A DNA stretch of 64,000 nt from Cristatella mucedo (taxonomy: Eukaryota; Bryozoa; Phylactolaemata; Cristatellidae), in the NCBI GenBank assembly GCA_009760855.2, contig WPIO01000079.1:1000001-1064000 (forward strand), read 5' to 3'. Positions 47,550-58,330 of the stretch are shown here, in pieces. The notes beneath the pieces are model-generated. The model did not search any database, was not told the origin of the DNA, and saw only the letters and a list, made by a program, of their open reading frames with translations. A program made the position numbers and the translations under genes. Positions within the stretch are counted from its first letter, which is position 1. Every line of letters starts with the position of its first letter.

Positions 47550-49147
47550 TAATAATAATAATAATACACTTGATAAAGCACCCTCAGAGAACTCAATCTC
47601 TGTCTAGGCACTTAACATTTGCTTGGAAGGAAACACGATCGAGTGATGAGTGGTATCGTGCTTGATAAACAGGATGACTAACATGGTTAGAGGTGGGTGA
47701 TATACACAGGGTCAGCATGCAAGCTTGGCTAGTGGCAGCATGCAATGGCGTCAGCACGAATAAGCACATAAAGGACGAGTCACAGGGAACCACTAAATGC
47801 TGTCATAAATAGGTGCGTTTTTAAGTTCTTTTTTAATGTGGTCATGTCAGGGGATGTCGTTACGGAAGTCGGGAGTGAGTTCCAGGCGTTGGGAACATAC
47901 GAACTAAAGGCACGGTCTCCAAAGGATTTGAGATGTGTACGAGGTATGGGTAAATAGTTGGATTCCGAAAAGCGGGTGGTACTATGCTTAGCCAGGTGGG
48001 CAGTAGATCTGATAGGTCGGCTGGAACCAAAGAATAAATTGACCTAAAAGTGAGCGACAGAACCTTGAAGTTGATTCGTTGCTTGACTGGTAGCCAATGC
48101 AGGTTGTGGAGAAGTGATGTGATGCGGCAACTGCGACGCTCACGGTACACACGATTAGCTGCAGAGTTTTGCACCAGCTGTAAGCGCTTGATTGCACATG
48201 CCGGTAGACCAGCAAGCAGTGAGTTACAGAAGTCAAGACGGGATGTCAAAAATGCATGGACCAACTTAGATGTGGTATCCTAAACAAGCCCGAATTTAAG
48301 CAATGTTATGTAGCTCGTTGGCAAACTTGATTGTGGAGCTGATGTGGTCGTCTAACGAGAGGTCACTTTGGACTTTGACACCTAGATTTCGTGCAGATTT
48401 AAGAGGAGATATGCTGGCAGAGCCGATTTTAAGCGTTAGCCTTTCCAATTTCTGAATCACACTTTGTTTGCCCACAACTAGTAAGTTAGTTTTATCATCA
48501 TTCAATTTAAGAAAATTTGCTGCCGTCCACGTCCACGGATGCCATCGCTACATACAGCAAATTAGTTGAGAAGAGTTCGACGTGCTCGAGGGCTGGGATG
48601 GATGAATGTAACAAAGGTAACTGAGTGTCACATCCGCATAGAAGTTAAAGCCTAGATTGTGCTTGGCAATCACAACGAGAGCAGTGCCAGTGATGACCAC
48701 GCGAGATGAGAGAGAGGAGCTCAAGAAAGACTTGATGATCGATTTCATCAAAAGCTGCCGAGAGATTGAGCAAAATAAGCAGAGATACTCCATCCATGCC
48801 TGCATTCCCAAGTAGGTCATTGTACACCCGAAGCGATGATGACTCTGCGGAGTGATTAGCACTAAAGCCAGACTGGAACTTACTAGCTGGGTTTGAAGTT
48901 TTGTTATATGAGTTCAGCTTGTCTGCCACGACCCGTTCCAGTGTCTTTGATAGGAATGGTAGAAGGGAGACTGGGCGGTAGTTGCTCAAGTTCTCTTGGT
49001 CTAGTGCTAGTGCAGCTTTCTTGAGTAGTGGCCCGACTACAGCTTTTTTGAAAGGTGCTGGGACATAACCTGAGGCTGATGACATATTAATGATGTTAGT
49101 TATGCATGGCAGCAGCAGATCAATGCAACGTTGGGGCAGGACAGTCA
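47550..49147 (-). mobile_element. LINE family A copy, 1.6 kb, degenerate
   Basis: Reads 3' tail to interior from left to right: (TAA)n and tail near 47550-47620, then the C-terminal RT region, and at the far end the FKKAVVGPLLKK and NYRPVSLLPFLSKTLERVV blocks. Compared with 24480-27530 it keeps the reading frame across the point where that copy is frameshifted, but it has its own breaks and a deleted catalytic core. Confidence 0.9.
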
Positions 49148-49240
49148 TTTAGCATGCTACCGCTAACCATACTATCACGCTTCCCTTACAGCAAATGTAA
49201 AGTGCCTAGAAAGAGATTGAGTAGTCTCTGGTCGGGTACG
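49148..49240 (+). repeat. LINE family A tail abutting an opposite copy
   Basis: GCATGCTACCGCTAACCATA and GTAAAGTGCCTAGAAAGAGA in + orientation, starting exactly where the - strand copy 47550-49147 ends. Confidence 0.8.
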
Positions 49241-50014
49241 AGAGGTATATCCCGGCTGCAGTTAGTCCTTATCAGTCTCTTGGTCCGGTTCGCCATGAAT
49301 GTAGCATGTGACATACCACCCCCCCCCCCATTCTCGCGTAACTTCTCTGAATGGAACTGGCTGCAGAGTCGGGCTGCCGGAGCTCAGGCTCTGAGAAATA
49401 AAGGCAACTACCACCGGAGGCTACGGGCCAGATCGATCGCGGAGTCACGTGAGAGTCACGTGAGAGCTGGCGTCGCCGAGGCATGCTGCACGCGTTGCAC
49501 TGTGTTTGCACTGCACTTACTCAAACACAGGGACGGCTGCAGGCACGAATTTAAATAGACAGCTAAGGAATGCAACTGCTCTCTTGACCTCGTTGCGAGG
49601 ACCGCGAAGCCGACGAGTATTTTTCCGTCCACCGCCCGACTGCTCAGTTTGACTGACCTGCGGTCAGTCATCGCCACGTTCGCGTTCGTATGAGTCAAAC
49701 AATATACGAGTCGTTCTTTTCAGCGTCTACAGCGGCGGCGAGAGGACTATGTCCTCGTGATTTTGCGGGCGAGATAGCATACACCAACGGCATGTCGGAC
49801 GGAGCAGATCGTTGCGAATGGCGAAATACTATTCCCAGTACCTGGATGATGATGGTTAACAATTACGTGACAATCTGTGGCTCAGAGGCACGGAAGCACA
49901 AGTCACGTGGCAGTTCCGTTGTGCAGTCGGGCTTCGTTCCGTACGGGATTTTCTCTCGAGGCAGTTGAGCTTCGGCGTAGCGTATAATGTTGATGTGCTA
50001 TCTTCGTAGACGAC
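49241..50014. other. Unassigned intergenic stretch
   Basis: Moderately GC-rich, with a 150-codon and a 92-codon frame on the + strand; no domain recognised. An exact tandem GTGAGAGTCAC at 49450-49470. Confidence 0.4.
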
Positions 50015-50815
50015 CATGCCAGGTCCAAAATCGTCTGCCTACTTTCAGCTACATAAGATTGCTAAAATTCGGGCTTCTTTAGATAGTGACACCACATCTA
50101 AGTTGGTCCATGCATTTGTGACATCCCGTCCTGACTTCTGTAACTCACTGCTTGCTACCGGCATGTGCAATCAGGCGCTTATAGCTGATGCAAAACTCTG
50201 CAGCTAGGTTTATCTGTCGTGAGCGTCGCAGTGGCACATCACACCACTTCTCGCCGACCTGCACTGGAGTCCAGTCAAGCAACGGATCGACTTCAAGGTT
50301 TTTTCGCTCACTTTTAGGTCCCTTCATTCTTTGGCTCCAGCCTACCTACCAGATCTACTCCCCCACCAGGCTAAGCATCATACCACCCGCTTCTCGGAAT
50401 CTATCTGTTTACCTATACCTCGTACAAACCTCAAATCCTTCGGAGACCGTGCATTTAGTTCATATGCTCCCAAAGCCCGGGACTCATTCCTAACTTGCGT
50501 CACATCTCCTGAACTGTCCACATTTAAAAAGAAATAACTGAAACGCATTTGTTTATGACAGCATTTAGTGGGTCCTTGTGGTTCGACCTCTATGTGCTTA
50601 TGCGTACTGACACTGTGTATGCTGCCACTAACCCTACTTGCATGCTGACCCTGTGCATATCACCTCTAACCAGGTTTATTGTTGCTGTTTATCGAGCATG
50701 CTACCACTAATCATCCGATCGTGTTTCCTTTGCAACAAATGTAAAGCGCCTAGAAAGAGATTGAGTTCTCTGAGTGCGCTTTATCAAGTGTGTTATTATT
50801 ATTATACTTCTTTGC
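50015..50815 (+). mobile_element. LINE family A copy, 0.8 kb
   Basis: Starts at the YFQLHKIAKIRASL block, continues through [17 protein letters not shown] and the C-terminus with frameshifts, then the 3' UTR, tail and (TTA)n. Confidence 0.9.
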
Positions 50816-50839
50816 TTTTGAATTTGCATCTAAAGTTGA

Positions 50840-51075
50840 AGGCTGATTTAGCAGCCTCATTAGTGTAGCGGCAGAAGAGCTTAAATGGCTAATACTACCG
50901 CTTGCAGAGGGTAATAATAATGATAACAATAATGCACTTGATAAAGCGCCCTCAGAGAACTCAATCTCTTTCTAGGCTCTTCACATTTGAAGGATCACCG
51001 CTAGCCGAGGGTAATAAAGGATCGCCCACTCACTAGGACTCAAACTCACGACCTGGGCCGTGAAGAGCGAGTACG
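50840..51075 (-). mobile_element. SINE C interrupted by a LINE family A tail
   Basis: SINE C 3' part at 50845-50915, then a short reverse-strand LINE A tail (50915-50995), then the SINE C B-box part (ACTCAAACTCACGACCTGGG) at 51000-51070. Confidence 0.7.
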
Positions 51076-54000
51076 CCAGGTACGTCATGTCCTGGTCTAA
51101 AACTCGCGGGCAGCGATTACCGTGCCCTGATTGGGTCACCGATTCTCTTGCAGCGAGTTTCGGAAGCGCCCGGATGGATAGGGATTTAGTCCCTTCGCTC
51201 GAGACTCGTGCCGTCGAGCAGCTCTACGGCGAGGGCTCCCACGAAGCAATAGATTGCCTGAAGGAGCTCTATGCGGCAGTGACCTTGAGCTTTCAGCTCC
51301 CCTAAAGCATTTAAACTGACCGAGAGCCAACGTGGACAGTTTAAATGGCAGCTAAAGAAAATGGCGATCCCGAGAAGAAGCTAAAAAGCCTTTCTGGGTG
51401 AATACGAAGCGAAGGCCTCGACATAGTGACGCACCTTTCGAGGCTTCGACTTTTGACCCTCTGCGCCCCAATTTTGCTGACGTCCTCGCTGGCGGGAATC
51501 GAACCTAGCAGCTGAGCTCGCGCTGCTCGACACGCCTCCAGCGATTGGCTGCTTCTTGCAAGGTCAAAGTCTCAAGGTCAAAGTCCCGCTACTGCAGAGC
51601 TGCTTCTTTCGTCGGCGCAATCGACGGAGTTTATGAAAACCCCCGAAAACGCTTCGACCGACGCAGAAGATTTGGGTGCGTTCCTCTCACGCTCTGACCT
51701 CGTCTTCATCACGTTTTGAGCTTTTCGAAACGCTGCCGGGCTCGGCATAGGAGCCGAGCTCCAGCGGGGAGTGTGTGCTTCTCGAGAGTCCAGTAAATTT
51801 ACTCAGAATGAACTCGAACAAATATGAATTCTTGCGATCGAAGTAAACGCTACACAAGCATGAGCTGCTGCACCTGCTCTTTGGTGTCAACAAGGCAAAA
51901 GCAGTCAATAGCGGGTGAGCAACTGCAAACGAGTTCGTAAACACGAGCAGGCGGCACTAAAAGACTGCAAACGCCTAGCAAACGTATTCCGAGCAGCCAT
52001 AGACTACCTGCCGTCGGTTACCAGGTGATGCATTCTGTCGTATGCGGGAGGAGCTGTGCTGCACACAGAGGCGTCCGCGAACGTCAGCCAAGGCGCGTGC
52101 TTGCAGCAGGCAATGTATTGCATCGTTGTGCGATAATTTGAACACTTCGGCCACGTCGAGTTTTATCTCAGCTGGTTAAGCTAACTGCGAGTCATCCCCC
52201 ATAGGCATCACCCCGATACTATGCGCTCGCCGGAGTTTCGTTTAAAAGTCTTTGTTCTGTGGGTCGTCCTTAAGTTCGAACGTTTAGCCTGCCAACCGAT
52301 GCCAGCCGACGTCGATTATCTAAAGCAGCTCGCGAGCAAGCTGCTCTGCAAATGAGGTGCAAAGCGGTAGAATGCAGCGGAGAAAACGAAGCCGTCGCAG
52401 CTGCGTCCGGTCACTCATTCGGTTCGCTGGGTGCAGCGATGGGCCGCCAGTCAAAGATGGCGACGTTCGCTGCGATAAGTAGAAGCTGCGGTGGCCTCGT
52501 GCACCAGCAACCGGTCGTCCCTCGCTCGGGAGCCGCCGGGTCGAGTCTTGCCGCGGGTGGCGAGGAGTACCAAGCCGAGGCCAAATCGAAATGTCTACGC
52601 TCCTGTCAGTGTCCTCTGCGATCCTTCCGTTTCCGTTTGGGGGAGTATGTATGGCAATCTCTCCTCAGCCGCATCTAGGAAGTTGGAATCTGAATCGCCT
52701 TCCTCGCTGTCTGTCTGTCTGATTGCTTTCTTCTGAAGAAGATTGACTCCCGCGGGCAGAGGGATGACGACGGAGAGCTCAGGGCAGTGCAGTACTGGGG
52801 CGACGGACGAAGGGCATGCCTTGCCGCGGTACACGATGGGAGATGCTCTCTTTCCGGCTCGACGCTTAAAAGTGTCCGCCGGGCAGAAGTAGCAGCTATT
52901 AGAGCGATTCTTGAGCTGAGAAATTCTTGGGATTCACGCAAACTTGTCTGCCATGAACAAGCCTGTAAAACATTGTATCAATTGAAAAGAGCATTTTCAG
53001 ACCTACCAAGTATTGTGCAAGAAATTCCGGCTAGATAGCAGCGGTTGTTCACCTTTCCTTCACGAGTTATCGTGTAGCGTTCGAATCTGAAATAAGGTGC
53101 TCAGGGCTTGTTTTGATCGCCGACACGCATGACCAGTTATACACATCCTACATTGGTCTCGAACACCTTTCACAGATGCTTTGACGGCGTGCGTCTTTGC
53201 TCTTGTCTGGATAAACTGCCAACACACTCAGCACAGTGTATCTTCTGGGCGCGGGCCGTACCAATTAAACATGGCCATTCGCTATTCTCTAACTGTGCAA
53301 CAACATAAGCTAAACTGCTCCAATAAGGCACCGTAACGGTTACACTTGTATTGATGCTACTCAAAATTGTAATGTAGCTAAAAACTTCACTTTGAGCAGC
53401 AACGCTATACGTGCAACTGATTTCTGCACTTTACCTAATCGCAAAATTGGATAATTTTCAAAATTTCACGGTCCTCATAGTAGAAGCAAATTTCTTCTGG
53501 AATAATTTCCAATTCCTATTTACCGTTGTCATGAGGGATTAGAAAAACGCCCTTTGTATTGAAGGTAAGGACCAAAAATAAATGGAATAAAGCCTTCGAT
53601 GCTTGGGATGCTTTGGATGCTTGGAGCCACTTCAATAGACCAAAGAATCCACCTCTAGGTCCACCACCTCCGCATCCTGCCTGAATCCACTCCTGGCTCC
53701 ATCGGATATTAAATACTAAATATACTAAAGCGATGTACATCGATAAAATAATATAATAACAACAGCATATATCCTAAGAGTAAAATGTAATAAGGTGCTC
53801 ATATATGTCGGTCAACCCCCCCCCCGCGGGGCCATTCGAAGCCTCTCAATCGCTTCTCGGTCAGCACGCTTCGCCGGTCGCTCGTTTCCCTTAAACAGCT
53901 ACAGGCGCCATTGTGTGTATCCGCGGTCGGGCGCAATTCATCTGAATCGACCTGGCGCAACCGCGCGTTCTCCGCGAAGACTTTGCTCAAAAATTGTCAC

Positions 54001-54194
54001 CGCTGTGCGAATTCTTGCACGCCAACCCTTGTAAATTCAGCTGCGGTCGCATTGCACTACTATCTGTCTCACTCCACGTATCCGCACGCTTTCGGTTTTG
54101 GCAGAGTGCAACAGTCTCGAAAGGAAGTCACACAGGTACGAGCTCTTTGGAGGAGGAGACGGAAAGTGCAACAGAGAGGAGCGTAAATGCAATA
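51076..54194. other. Unassigned intergenic region
   Basis: No known gene. Frames with somewhat protein-like text occur at 51060-51305 (+), 52595-52834 (-, acidic) and 52787-53038 (+), none with a firm match. A tRNA-like B-box (GGTTCGATTCC on the - strand) lies at 51494. 53040-53800 is AT-rich and empty. Confidence 0.4.
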
Positions 54195-54334
54195 CTGATA
54201 ATGATAATAATAAAACGTTTGTCTAGCGCACCCAGAGAACTCAAGCCCTTTCCAGACACCGAACGCATGCTGAAAAAGAAATGTGGTCATATTTTGACTG
54301 GCAGCGTGCAGAGTGTCAGCACACATACTCAGGC
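54195..54334 (-). repeat. LINE family A 3' end next to the POU4 promoter block
   Basis: GCGCACCCAGAGAACTCAAG with a TAA-type start, followed by 3' UTR sequence (GCAGCGTGCAGAGTGTCAGC). It marks the left limit of the CpG-rich POU4 block. Confidence 0.8.
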
Positions 54335-54640
54335 ATGCGCCGCTCTCTCTGGCGAGTGCCGCCGCCACGCGGCGACAGCGTCGGCGGACCCGCCGGGCTG
54401 ACGCTCGGCTCGCTCAGACGCGAATACGTCGCTTTGCTCGCGAACTGCGTGCGGACGGAGTGCGCGTTGTTTGCGCCGGCGTCGCAGCACCTGCTGGCGG
54501 CGCTCTCCGTCGCTACCTGGCGGAAACGAATCGATTCCGCCAGGTAGAACGCCGTAAGCCGCCAGTGTCAACAATGCAGCAGCGGCGGCGCGATGCGTCG
54601 TCATCGTCGGGCCAGCACGACGCTCGGCGAGGTAGCAGAA
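54335..54640 (+). promoter_or_regulatory. CpG-rich POU4 upstream region
   Basis: The CpG-dense block begins right after a LINE family A tail (54195-54334). It includes an open frame at 54335-54547 with codon use that looks partly coding, and a 13-bp perfect inverted repeat at 54513-54547. I read it as the POU4 promoter or 5' leader, without a placed start site. Confidence 0.35.
54513..54547. repeat. 13-bp perfect inverted repeat upstream of POU4
   Basis: CTACCTGGCGGAA (54513-54525) and TTCCGCCAGGTAG (54535-54547) with a 9-bp spacer, in the CpG-rich block. Confidence 0.9.
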
Positions 54641-54813
54641 TGTCTGCCGCCGCGGCCGGTCTCTATTCCGGTCGCCTTCCGGCTGCTTTCTTCGCGACAG
54701 CCGCTGTCGCCGGCTGCGGCTGCTGCAGCAGCGGCAGCTGCGGCGGCGGCGGCCTACGCTCCGAGTCCGCTGCAGACGAGCGCAGCGGCAGCTGCGGCGG
54801 CGAAAGAGTCGAG
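54640..54813 (+). CDS. POU4: Possible first coding exon of POU4
   Basis: ATG 54640 has A at -3 and opens 58 Ala/Gly/Cys/Ser-rich codons ending at a donor GAG|GTACGA in phase 0, which fits the acceptor at 54966. This is one of several possible models in a CpG-rich block where all frames are long, so it is offered as a hypothesis. Confidence 0.22.
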
Positions 54814-54965
54814 GTACGAACGGACGGACGGTGCACGCGAACCAGAGACGGAGCGAGCGGCGCCGTCTCCGATCGCGCCGCTCGCCGGTCGTCCGCGCGC
54901 CGCGCGCCGCTCGGCCGGAACTGCCTCGCCTCGCGCTTCCGTCCGTCCGCGCCGTCCATTTGCAG

Positions 54966-55167
54966 GCGCCTCGCCTTCGAAGCTTCGGCGGCTGCTGCTG
55001 CTGCGCCGTCCTGACGCCCGCCGTGGACTCGTTCGTCGTCGGCGCGCCGCAGGTGTCAGCGTCGCCGTCGGCGACACGCGGCGCTCAAGCGTCGAGGAGC
55101 GACGCCTGCGGCTATGCGGCTCTGAGCAGCTGGCCGCCGCCGAACGCCGAGGGCCGCGCTGCGGCGG
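54966..55167 (+). CDS. POU4: Candidate upstream coding exon of POU4
   Basis: A strong donor CGG|GTGAGT lies at 55168. Its required phase (one base carried over) matches the frame that is open here, giving a GAC codon across the junction. The last 50 codons before the donor have mostly G or C in third position and read ...[21 protein letters not shown] possible acceptor TTTGCAG precedes 54966. The POU-IV box seen in bilaterian POU4 N-termini is not recognisable. The 3' boundary is more trustworthy than the 5' one. Confidence 0.4.
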
Positions 55168-55248
55168 GTGAGTGTTCGCAGCGGCGCGAAGGCGCCTCGG
55201 CGCCCGCGAAGCCGCCCTTTTCGAAGCTCGCGCGGCGGCGAAGCCGCC

Positions 55249-55754
55249 CGTCCCAGACCTTCACCGTCCCAGACCTTCACCGTCCCAGACCTTCACCGTC
55301 CCAGACCTTCACCGTCCCAGACCTTCACCGTCCCAGACCTTCACCGTCCCAGACCTTCACCGTTCACCCTCACCGTCCCAGACCTTCACCGTCCCAGACC
55401 TTCACCGTCCCAGACCTTCACCGTCCCAGACCTTCACCGTCCCAGACCTTCACCGTCCCAGACCTTCACCGTCCCAGACCTTCACCGTCCCAGACCTTCA
55501 CCGTCCCAGACCATCACCGTCCCAGACCTTCACCGTCCCAGACCTTCACCGTCCCAGACCTTCACCGTCCCAGACCTTCACCGTCCCAGACCTTCACCGT
55601 CCCAGACCTTCACCGTCCCAGACCTTCACCGTCCCAGACCTTCACCGTCCCAGACCTTCACCGTCCCAGACCTTAACCGTCCCAGACCTTCACCGTCCCA
55701 GACCTTCACCGTCCCAGACCTTCACCGTCCCAGACCTTCACCGTCCCAGACCTC
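55249..55754 (+). repeat. 16-bp minisatellite in the POU4 intron
   Basis: About 31 head-to-tail copies of CCCAGACCTTCACCGT, nearly identical, with a few variants: a CCCTCACC insertion near 55365, CCATCACC near 55510 and CTTAACC near 55672. Because 16 is not a multiple of three, every forward frame cycles through the same 48-bp coding pattern and stays open almost throughout. It lies inside the inferred intron 55168-55796, between a strong donor and the POU exon, so the long open frames are not taken as protein. Confidence 0.95.
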
Positions 55755-55796
55755 GGCGCTTCTCAACCTGAGCTTCCGTCACTCGCGCTGCTGCAG

Positions 55797-56584
55797 ACGA
55801 CGCTGCGGCAGAGCTCTACCGACGAGCCCCGCGCGGCGACGACGACGGCTCGCCGCAGCCACCGCCGCCGGACGCGGCCGCGCCCGCCGCCGCAGCGGCA
55901 GCTGCCCGGCACTGCGGCTACTACGAGCCAAACGTCGGACGCTCGCCGTACGACCACTACCGGGACGCGCCCGAGCGCTGCCCGGCGTCGTCGGCGGCGT
56001 CGGCGGCCGACAGCCGCTCGCTGGTCGAGATACGATTCTTTGCGCAGCAGTTCAAGCAGCGGCGCATGAAGCTGGGCGTCACGCAGGCGGACGTCGGCCG
56101 CGCTCTCGGCGACCTGCGCCTCCCCGGAACATCGGGGCCTCTCAGCCAGAGCACCATCTGCCGCTTCGAGTCGCTCACACTCTCGCCGAGCAACATGGCC
56201 GCGCTGAAGCAGGTGCTGGTCGCGTGGCTGCTCGAGGCCGAGCGATCGGCTCTCGAACGAGCCAGCTTCGGCTGCAGCGGCGGCGGCGGCGTCGTAGGAG
56301 GCGGCAGCGGCGACGGCGGCGAAGCGCTCTTCTCAGCGAAGCCGCCGCCGCCGAGGAGGAGGCAGCGCACGTCCATTGCGTCGCCGGAGCGGCGTTCGCT
56401 TGAGAACTACTTCGCTCTGCAGCCGCGGCCGTCGAGTGAGGAGATCGCCCGCATGGCCGACGCGCTCGACCTGACCAAGAGCGTGGTTCGCGTGTGGTTC
56501 TGCAACCAGCGGCAGAAGCGCAAGCGTCTCCGCTTCTCCGTCGGCGCCGCCGCCGCCGGCTCCGCCGACGAGAGCTCGCGATAG
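55797..56584 (+). CDS. POU4: Class IV POU homeodomain transcription factor, last exon
   Basis: The acceptor CTGCTGCAG precedes 55797 and the frame (phase 1) stays open for 261 codons to TAG at 56582. Residues about 73-146 of this exon form a POU-specific domain with [16 protein letters not shown] and [15 protein letters not shown], a block typical of class IV (Brn-3/unc-86). A Gly-rich linker follows. Residues about 186-245 form a homeodomain with [22 protein letters not shown] and [13 protein letters not shown], including the POU-specific Cys at homeodomain position 50 and Asn at 51. The protein would act in the nucleus as a sequence-specific DNA-binding factor; POU4 factors specify sensory neurons in bilaterians and cnidarians. 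The upstream part of the exon is Ala/Pro/Tyr-rich. Class assignment is secure; the gene's 5' structure is not. Confidence 0.93.
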
Positions 56585-57074
56585 GCAGCACGCGCCAAGC
56601 GGCGCGCGCCGCCTATCGCCGTCCATTTCGCCGAGCGCCGGAGAGCCCCGAGAGAGGGAGCTGCTGCTGCTGGCGTCTTTCGGAGCTCACGTCGTCGGCG
56701 AAGTCCCGACGAAGCAGGCGCCAGGCTGCCGCGGCTCCGACGTTCCTGGGCGGCGGCGGCGGCGGGGATTCCTCCCAGACCTGGAGCGCCGTCCGACATT
56801 CGGCAGGCGGCGGCGGCGACGAAACCGAGGCGCTCGCTCTAACAGGCTCGAGCTCGCGCGGTGGCGGCGGCGGCTCCGACGACGACCGACTTTGCAGACG
56901 CAATTGCGTCGCTCCGCCCTCGCGTCGTCGCTCGGCGTCGCTAGTCGCCCTCGGCGGAGTCGCCCTCGGCTGAGAGGCACAAAGAGCGACGAGGCGATCG
57001 ATTTGCGACTCTCTCTCTCTTACTCTCCCTCTCTCTCTCTCTCTCTCGGGCTTGCGGCTGCTTGCTAAAATAAA
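56585..57074 (+). other. POU4 3' UTR with polyadenylation signal
   Basis: About 490 bp from the POU4 stop to AATAAA at 57069-57074. The segment starts GC-rich, has trinucleotide-rich stretches, and holds a CT tract at 57003-57047. The signal's position suits an mRNA end near 57090. The long open frames across it (for example 56494-56973) are compositional. Confidence 0.5.
57003..57047 (+). repeat. Short CT tract in the POU4 3' UTR
   Basis: CT-rich stretch with two interruptions just upstream of AATAAA. Confidence 0.9.
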
Positions 57075-57196
57075 CATGGCAGCATACCGATTAAGGCAGC
57101 CGGTTGCACGCCCGTCGTGCTCACCTCACCTCACCTCAGAGGCCGTCGCCAGTCGTCGGTTGCTTGCACTCTTGCTGCCAATGGCGCTGTCGCGCG

Positions 57197-57287
57197 TCTG
57201 TCTGTCTCTCTGTCTCTGTCTGTCTCTCTGTGTCTCCCTGTCTCTGTCTCTGTCTCTCTCTCTTTCTGTCTTCCTGTCTTTGTCTCT

Positions 57288-57379
<92 letters not shown>
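57197..57379 (+). repeat. (CT)n tract
   Basis: CTGT and CT variants followed by about 90 bp of perfect CT. Confidence 0.97.
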
Positions 57380-57383
<4 letters not shown>

Positions 57384-57849
57384 CTTTGAGAGCGAAGTGA
57401 GTCGCCGGGCCTCTAACGGTTCGCTAGATTGGACTACTAAGCCAAGCATTCCTGCTTGCGTGTGTCTTCTTGGCTAAATTCTCCGGCAGTTGCGTAAGTT
57501 GAACTGACGGTACAAGCTAAAATTCTCCCACCAACTCGCAAGTCATGCCATTACTTGGTTTCTTCATGCCTGCTGCTCTGCAACGTACGCACGTAAGTAC
57601 ACCGGTAAAAGAGTACGCACATAAGTTCACCGTTGCAGCAGTACAGCGCTGCCCCGCAGCTCAAGCGCTCTCTACGGTCTTCTCTCCCAGGAGAATTAAT
57701 TGTTTTTGCTCTGCTGTCTGCTACTTACAACCTGCAAAGCAAAAATCGCTTTTTGCTTTGCTGTTCTTAGACTCGGAAGTACTCTTTCTCAATTCTTGAA
57801 GAACAGCGACTCCCTTCTCTTCTGTTGCCGACTCGCGTCCTCGGCCACT

Positions 57850-58056
57850 ACTTGTCTGTCTCCGTCTGTGTCTCCGTCCCCGTCACTGTCTGTCTCTGTG
57901 TCTCTCTTGCTCTCTTTCTCACTCTCTATCTTTCTCTGTCTCTCCCGATCTGTCTCGCTCTGTCTGTCCCTTTCTGTATCTTTGTTTCTGTCTCTCTTCT
58001 CTCACTCTCTCACACTCTCGCTTTGTCTCTCTCTGTCTCTCTGTCCCTCTCTCTGT

Positions 58057-58091
<35 letters not shown>

Positions 58092-58115
58092 ATATATACA
58101 TATATATATATATAG
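57850..58115 (+). repeat. Interrupted (CT)n tract ending in (TA)n
   Basis: Degenerate CT with many G and A interruptions, then TATATA at 58092-58113. Confidence 0.93.
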
Positions 58116-58157
58116 CTACTTCCATTTCACGCTGTAGCAGGTGGCTAACCGCCGCGG

Positions 58158-58330
58158 TGAGCCGCGATGGCTCACTAGGTAAGGTGCTTGCTTTTCACGA
58201 CATCGGCCCGAGGTCGTGGGTTCGAATCCTGTGGGTGATTCTTTGTCGCCGCTGCAAGCTGTGAAGATAGCCGTACAGGCTCTTCTGTCGCTATACAAAA
58301 CAGGCTGTTGAATCAGCTAGTACTTATTTA
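58158..58330 (+). mobile_element. SINE C (tRNA-derived), full length
   Basis: The best copy: A box TGGCTCACTAGG, B-box region CGTGGGTTCGAATCC, body, and the end ACAGGCTGTTGAATCAGCTA. Both boxes fit polymerase III type 2 promoter consensus. Confidence 0.9.

Noticed and set aside
51477-51545. Possible - strand tRNA with GGTTCGATTCC and a CGCTGG/CCAGCG stem
   Set aside because: The distance between stem halves is only about 57 nt and the D and anticodon arms cannot be formed; at best a tRNA-like relic.
55168-56403. 411-codon frame running through the minisatellite into the POU exon
   Set aside because: It reads the POU exon in the wrong frame; the conserved POU4 protein is in another frame with a good acceptor at 55797.
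56494-56973. 159-codon frame after and overlapping the POU4 stop
   Set aside because: Arg-rich and Gly-rich low-complexity translation in another frame of GC-rich sequence; more likely 3' UTR.
58158-58260. tRNA genes suggested by A and B boxes (also 27895, 40386, 46790, 59995, 62400)
   Set aside because: The tRNA-like parts do not fold as complete tRNAs and are joined to shared SINE bodies and tails.
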